From assembly GCF_016097555.1 (NCBI RefSeq), contig NW_024532765.1:1-64000 (forward strand): a DNA stretch of 64,000 bases, given 5' to 3'. A program made the translations under genes and the position numbers. How positions within the stretch are numbered: the stretch's first letter is position 1; the number at the start of each line of letters is the position of its first letter. This document shows, one piece after another, positions 59,600 through 64,000 of this stretch. A model generated the notes under the pieces. It saw nothing but the letters and a program-made list of their open reading frames with translations, searched no databases and was not told where the DNA came from. This DNA is from Gigantopelta aegis. Lineage: Eukaryota > Mollusca > Gastropoda > Neomphalida > Peltospiridae.

Positions 59600-61764
59600 C
59601 GTTTGAGGATCCTGAGCATTTGTACTGCATTTCTATTCATTGGACCAATTGATTGCTTCAAACCAAGTGTGTACTTTAATACTGGATGCATACAGAATGA
59701 AACTAACATTGCAAATTATAAAATTGTTAAGTCTACAATTTCTTAGATACACTAGGAAAGATAATATTCATAACATTTTTTTTAAATGTTATTGTTGGAC
59801 AGATAAATATAGAACCCTTCTTTTCAGTTTTCATTAAAATAAATTGTTATAACTTATTTACTGGTTTCTATCCAATTAAGGTTCAACCAAGTCTGTCCTG
59901 GACCGGTACAGAAGTTAAGTGTTAGTATGAGAGTAAACCTGCCTATTATTAAACAGCAAGGGGTCTTTTGTATGTACTCTCCCAAAGATAGGTCAGCACC
60001 ATGTTGCCCTCAAAATCAAAATACCTTGCCTTTTATAAATTTATAAGTTGCCCATGTAAAAAGAAGCCTTTAAACACACCTATGTGGATAGTACTACATA
60101 TTTCCTTTTTTTAATTAAGTTATGAAATAGATATAGAAAATAAAATGGCCATAAGGTATTTGTCCTTTTGAAAATTGTATAATGGAAAAAAAAGCCCTTA
60201 TATTTAAAACTGCACATAAAATATGCCCCCAAAACGTCACTTTACCATGCCTTACTTCATTTCTAGGGAAAACACTGTGATGAATGGTATTGTTGGTTTG
60301 CATAATGCATTTCTATACATGCAGAGGTTATTTTGGATACCGGTAGTCAACACCTTTATTTAATATCCATAAATAAAATTATTTTCCAAAATAAAATGTT
60401 TTTCCTACCTACATGTACCTACCCTATATTTTTCCAGCATGTAATAGGAAACAAGTCTTACAGTCTTACAGGTGTTGATCAGTAAAAGTTGGCATCTATG
60501 CATATCAGTGGTTAAAATTATTTATTACGCAAGCAGGCACTAATAATGCGGAAAATTATGCAACTTTAAAATCACAAGGACCGCCAATCGGTTATGTGAT
60601 GGTGAACAATTACATTCCAAAATAAAAGGACCACATATCAGTCATGAAAGTGAAAATCAGTTTGTTTTTAAATACAATGTAACACAGAACCATAGTTCAA
60701 GTGTTTTAGGATTAGGTAGGCCTAACTCATTGGTTATGAGAACTATATTCACGTAATTGAACAATCGGTTACCTAAGTATCATGAACTGACTTCCGGTTA
60801 CCTAAGATTTTGATATACTGTCCCCTGCATTTTAATGCAATTCATTAAAGATTTTGTACCAGAATAAAGAGAACTTTTGTTTTTGAAAATTATTTATGAA
60901 CAGGATTAAATAACAGTTACAGCAATACTCATAACAGTGCATACAGTGGTTTATATTGTTTCTATACATGTACGTGCATGTGTTTCGAAAATATTTAACA
61001 TCAATACTAAAGGTTTGTTTATGCTTGATAGATGTGACAAGACTAGCAATTTATAACGGATTAATGGCCATAGCTTAGGGTTGTGCACTGGTCCAAGATG
61101 ACACTCTCCATGCAAAGTATCAGCCAAAACCACATTTTGGTGAGACAATATGAAAATGTTTGAACAAACAGTGAACTCCCGAAAACACCTGTACAGACAA
61201 TTAAAAATCTGGTATTCCAGATAAATCTGGAAAACGTTGATCTCTGTGTAAAAGTAGTGAATGGTGTCACTTTACATCTGAGGTAAATAACCTCTTTAAT
61301 CAGTTGAATTTCTCAGTGAACAAACCTGAGTATAATATTTTATGTTTTAAAGTATATTTTAAAGTGCCTGAGATCTGCTGTCCTTTGGTACCTATATATC
61401 ATGTTGACAATGTATATGAATCCTACGAAATTTTAAAAAGATTTTTTTTTTTATATATATTCGTAATAATCTATAGCATTTTTAGCCCTCTCTGGAAAAA
61501 ACACTCGAGTTACGTAATGACGTGACATCACACCAGGACTTGGGCTAGCTGCAGTTAATCAAACAGAATGATACAGATGCTTTCGAGACATTTAGGCTTT
61601 ATTGCGTTTGGCCCCAAGTCGACACATGGGACCAGAATAGGAAAAATCAGTGCACGAAACCGTTCAATTTCTTTTTTGTAATACTGATATGTAAATACTG
61701 TTCGACATATTCTACGATAATAAATAATTGTGTCATGTATGAATGCATAAAAATTGCTGTGAAA
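59600..61764. other. Gene-free stretch
   Basis: AT-rich with no recognised gene. A bZIP-like cluster TTACGTAATGACGTGACATC lies at about 61510-61530. Confidence 0.5.
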
Positions 61765-61960
61765 GGTATAGTTCATCCCATCATTCTATAAAACTGTTTT
61801 TTGTAAATAATTTCAGCTTGATTTGATGTAAGACAAGTAAAGGCATTTTAGAAATAATAAAAATACTTCTTTTTTTGTGCAACTTACAAATTAATCATTT
61901 TAGAAATAAATAATTTGAAGTAAATTCCATATCATGAAAAAAGGCATTTTCTGTAGAACA
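61765..61960 (+). repeat. Dispersed ~200-bp repeat, copy
   Basis: CATCCCATCATTCTATAAAA, GTAAATAATTTCAGCTTGAT, TTTTTTTGTGCAACTTACAA, TTTTAGAAATAAATAATTTG and TAAATTCCATATCATGAAAA: same family as 45890 and 46610. Confidence 0.72.
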
Positions 61961-63420
61961 TCCACGACTTACCACTTTGTTTACATGGCGAGGCTAGCTT
62001 GGAAAAATAATTTCGTTGCCCACAGGAAAAGACCATATAGAGTAGAATCTGCAGCGATCATCTTTTGACAAAAGACTACGATAATCACTATTGAAGTTAT
62101 GGTTTTTAAAAAAGCAACTAAAAATGCTTGAAAATGTTTTCTGTTTGACATTATCGCATGGGGCCAGCACATGACGACCTGTACACACATGCAGTCTCGG
62201 ACAAACATAAACAAGTCGGAGGGTGCCAGCTACATGTATGCGAGAGATTCTAAGAGTGAGTTCATATCGATAACACAGATAAGATGTTTCAATTTTAGTT
62301 CTGTACTTAATGATTGTACTTTTAAAAAATATAAATAATAATCAATAATGTAAATATATAAATATTAAATACACACACACTGGGATAGGTTTGATTTAGC
62401 CTTTATTCAAGAATACCAATATATAATAATTCTGTTTCACCAAAAAAATGGGGTTGGGGGTGGGTGGGCTGAAAATAAAAATTAGCTAGGGTCTGTATAC
62501 ATGGGCACTTTTCTTGATCCAGTAGAAGCAGTGATGGTTTATATATATACCTTCTTACGCCACTGTTATGTGTGTACTCAAATTGTTCTGTTAGGCATCT
62601 CAAATGGTTCGTTAAAGCCAGACTACATGTAGATCTAATCATACCTCCAAGAACAAGACTAAATTTAGAAAATACAGCTTGTTTTCTCATTGTGACATTT
62701 ACAATCATACAAAATATTAACTGGTTATGCCCACTGTAAAAATATTTTAAGCAGCAGCATATCTATCATTTCTTCATAGTGGTCATATATGTACACTGTA
62801 TCAAGTTATTAATACTTGAATTTTAAATAATAGCAAATTTATATATCAATCATTTGTCCTTAGATTTAATGTTTCCACAATTCAAGAACAATATTTGTTT
62901 CTTTTAGCTGTTCTAGTTGGACATACAGCTACTAGTGTTGCAGTTGTATGTACTTTTTGAAGACAGAATAAGAAACTTTCCACCCGGGTAGCAAGTGATG
63001 ACAAATATTCTGATGAGGTGTTGAACATCAGCAACAGTGACATGTACCACTCATGTAAAAAAGAAATATATGCAGGGATGTGTTGCCATATCTAAAGCTT
63101 AAAAATTGCCCCACCTTCTTCATATTATTTTTTCTTGGTAGTATTGGGTTCTAGGAAGCACACAATTTAGTTTTGCCTAATTGAACCATGTACTAGTTGT
63201 AGTGGGAAAAGATTACGGGTAACATAATTACATGGCTACATAACTAAAATATGATGTCATGTGTATATGTGGTACAGTAATAAATTTCTACCTTTTCATA
63301 TGTGCCTTTTGTGATCCATTTGCTTATGTGTTGCCCTCAAATTTTATTTTATACCGATTATAAGAAGAGAAGACTTTGAACTAAACATTATAAGACTTAT
63401 TTTATTAATGGGAAAATGAC
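61961..63420. other. Gene-free stretch, one weak exon-like piece
   Basis: AT-rich. At 62908, after an acceptor-like TTTCTTTTAG, a short frame VLVGHTATSVAVVCTF ends at 62960. This is too little to call an exon. Confidence 0.4.
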
Positions 63421-63427
63421 ATTTCAG

Positions 63428-63611
63428 GGTATATTGGCAAACAAATGACGATGCTGTGCAACATAGCAGTGCCAAATCAAGCAGAATTGTCTTCGGTACT
63501 GGATGGAATAAATATTCCCAGGTTTTTAATCTTCAGTTTATGAATGACCAGATATCCAGGAAGCTAGTGCTTCACACTTTTGTAGAGTCAACCAACGTGG
63601 GCAAGAACTGA
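63428..63611 (+). CDS. Possible terminal exon of an unidentified gene
   Basis: After an acceptor-like GACATTTCAG, a 60-codon frame reads VYWQTNDDAVQHSSAKSSRI, VFGTGWNKYSQVFNLQFMND, then QISRKLVLHTFVESTNVGKN and a stop. Composition is protein-like, but no family is recognised and no upstream exon was found. It may be a chance frame. Confidence 0.22.
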
Positions 63612-64000
63612 AAACCTCTCTACATTTCTGACTGGAATGTGTCACAAATAGCAGTCACAACACAGGATGGCCGGAAACATTCTTTGTTGTATTTTCCCAG
63701 ATAACCCCAACACCATCACACAGCCTATAGGCAATGTATCTTTATTTTCTGAAAAGTACAAAAGAAGTTGTGGTTTTTAAAAATTATATTGTGTACTGTT
63801 ATTGTAACATGTGAAGATATACATTCCATCATTTAGTCACATTCTAAAATAAAGTTGAATTACTAATCCAAAAACTACAAAAATATATACAGAAATAATA
63901 TATATATATATAAGGATTGTCTGCTATTTCTTTTATGTTCATCAGGGTATGAACCAAAAAAAATCATCTGCAAACTGTATGAATCGGCGAAGTCGTTTTC

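Overview
This window is from an animal nuclear genome, most likely a mollusc and probably a gastropod. The DNA is AT-rich, the genes have introns, and TACATGTA-type octamers are frequent. There are several copies of a tRNA-derived SINE family whose tails I associate with marine gastropods. I see no prokaryotic operon, rRNA, true tRNA gene or CRISPR array.

The one clearly intact host gene is a minus-strand RNF213/mysterin-type giant AAA+ ubiquitin ligase. Its coding sequence here is a single exon of about 12.26 kb (30516 down to 18258, about 4,086 codons) bounded by recognisable splice sites. It keeps the tandem AAA+ motor, an RZ-finger-like cysteine cluster and the C-terminal shell. The classical RING finger is not visible. 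Its expected position holds an Asp/Ser-rich tandem repeat encoded by an in-frame minisatellite. The 5' exons and the last exon were not located with confidence.

The other gene evidence is fragmentary: a broken minus-strand P2X7-type intracellular-domain gene (about 43.1-44.7 kb), and possible first or last exons near 33.0, 47.4, 58.6 and 63.5 kb.

Most of the rest is mobile DNA. From left to right: a minisatellite split by a Zator/ISAzo13-like DDE transposon with 41-bp inverted ends and a TTA target duplication (0.34-4.93 kb); a 95-bp tandem satellite (7.3-7.9 kb) in about 6 kb of AT-rich gene-free DNA; SINEs and a CAGGGCATAAA-ended element (11-15 kb); an unclassified 2.3-kb transposon with GGGCAATTCCACG ends, ATAA duplications and repeated GTCTGTCAC motifs (15.85-18.16 kb) beside the 3' side of the RNF213 exon; and, after the gene, a decayed DIRS-type tyrosine-recombinase retroelement with inverted terminal repeats (35.85-41.66 kb). 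Further right are three pogo/Tigger-like non-autonomous elements sitting in TA-rich sites, a Crypton-like recombinase fragment beside a 144-bp palindrome, and an intact Tc1/mariner DD34E transposon (56.72-58.22 kb). The last 5 kb holds little beyond repeats.
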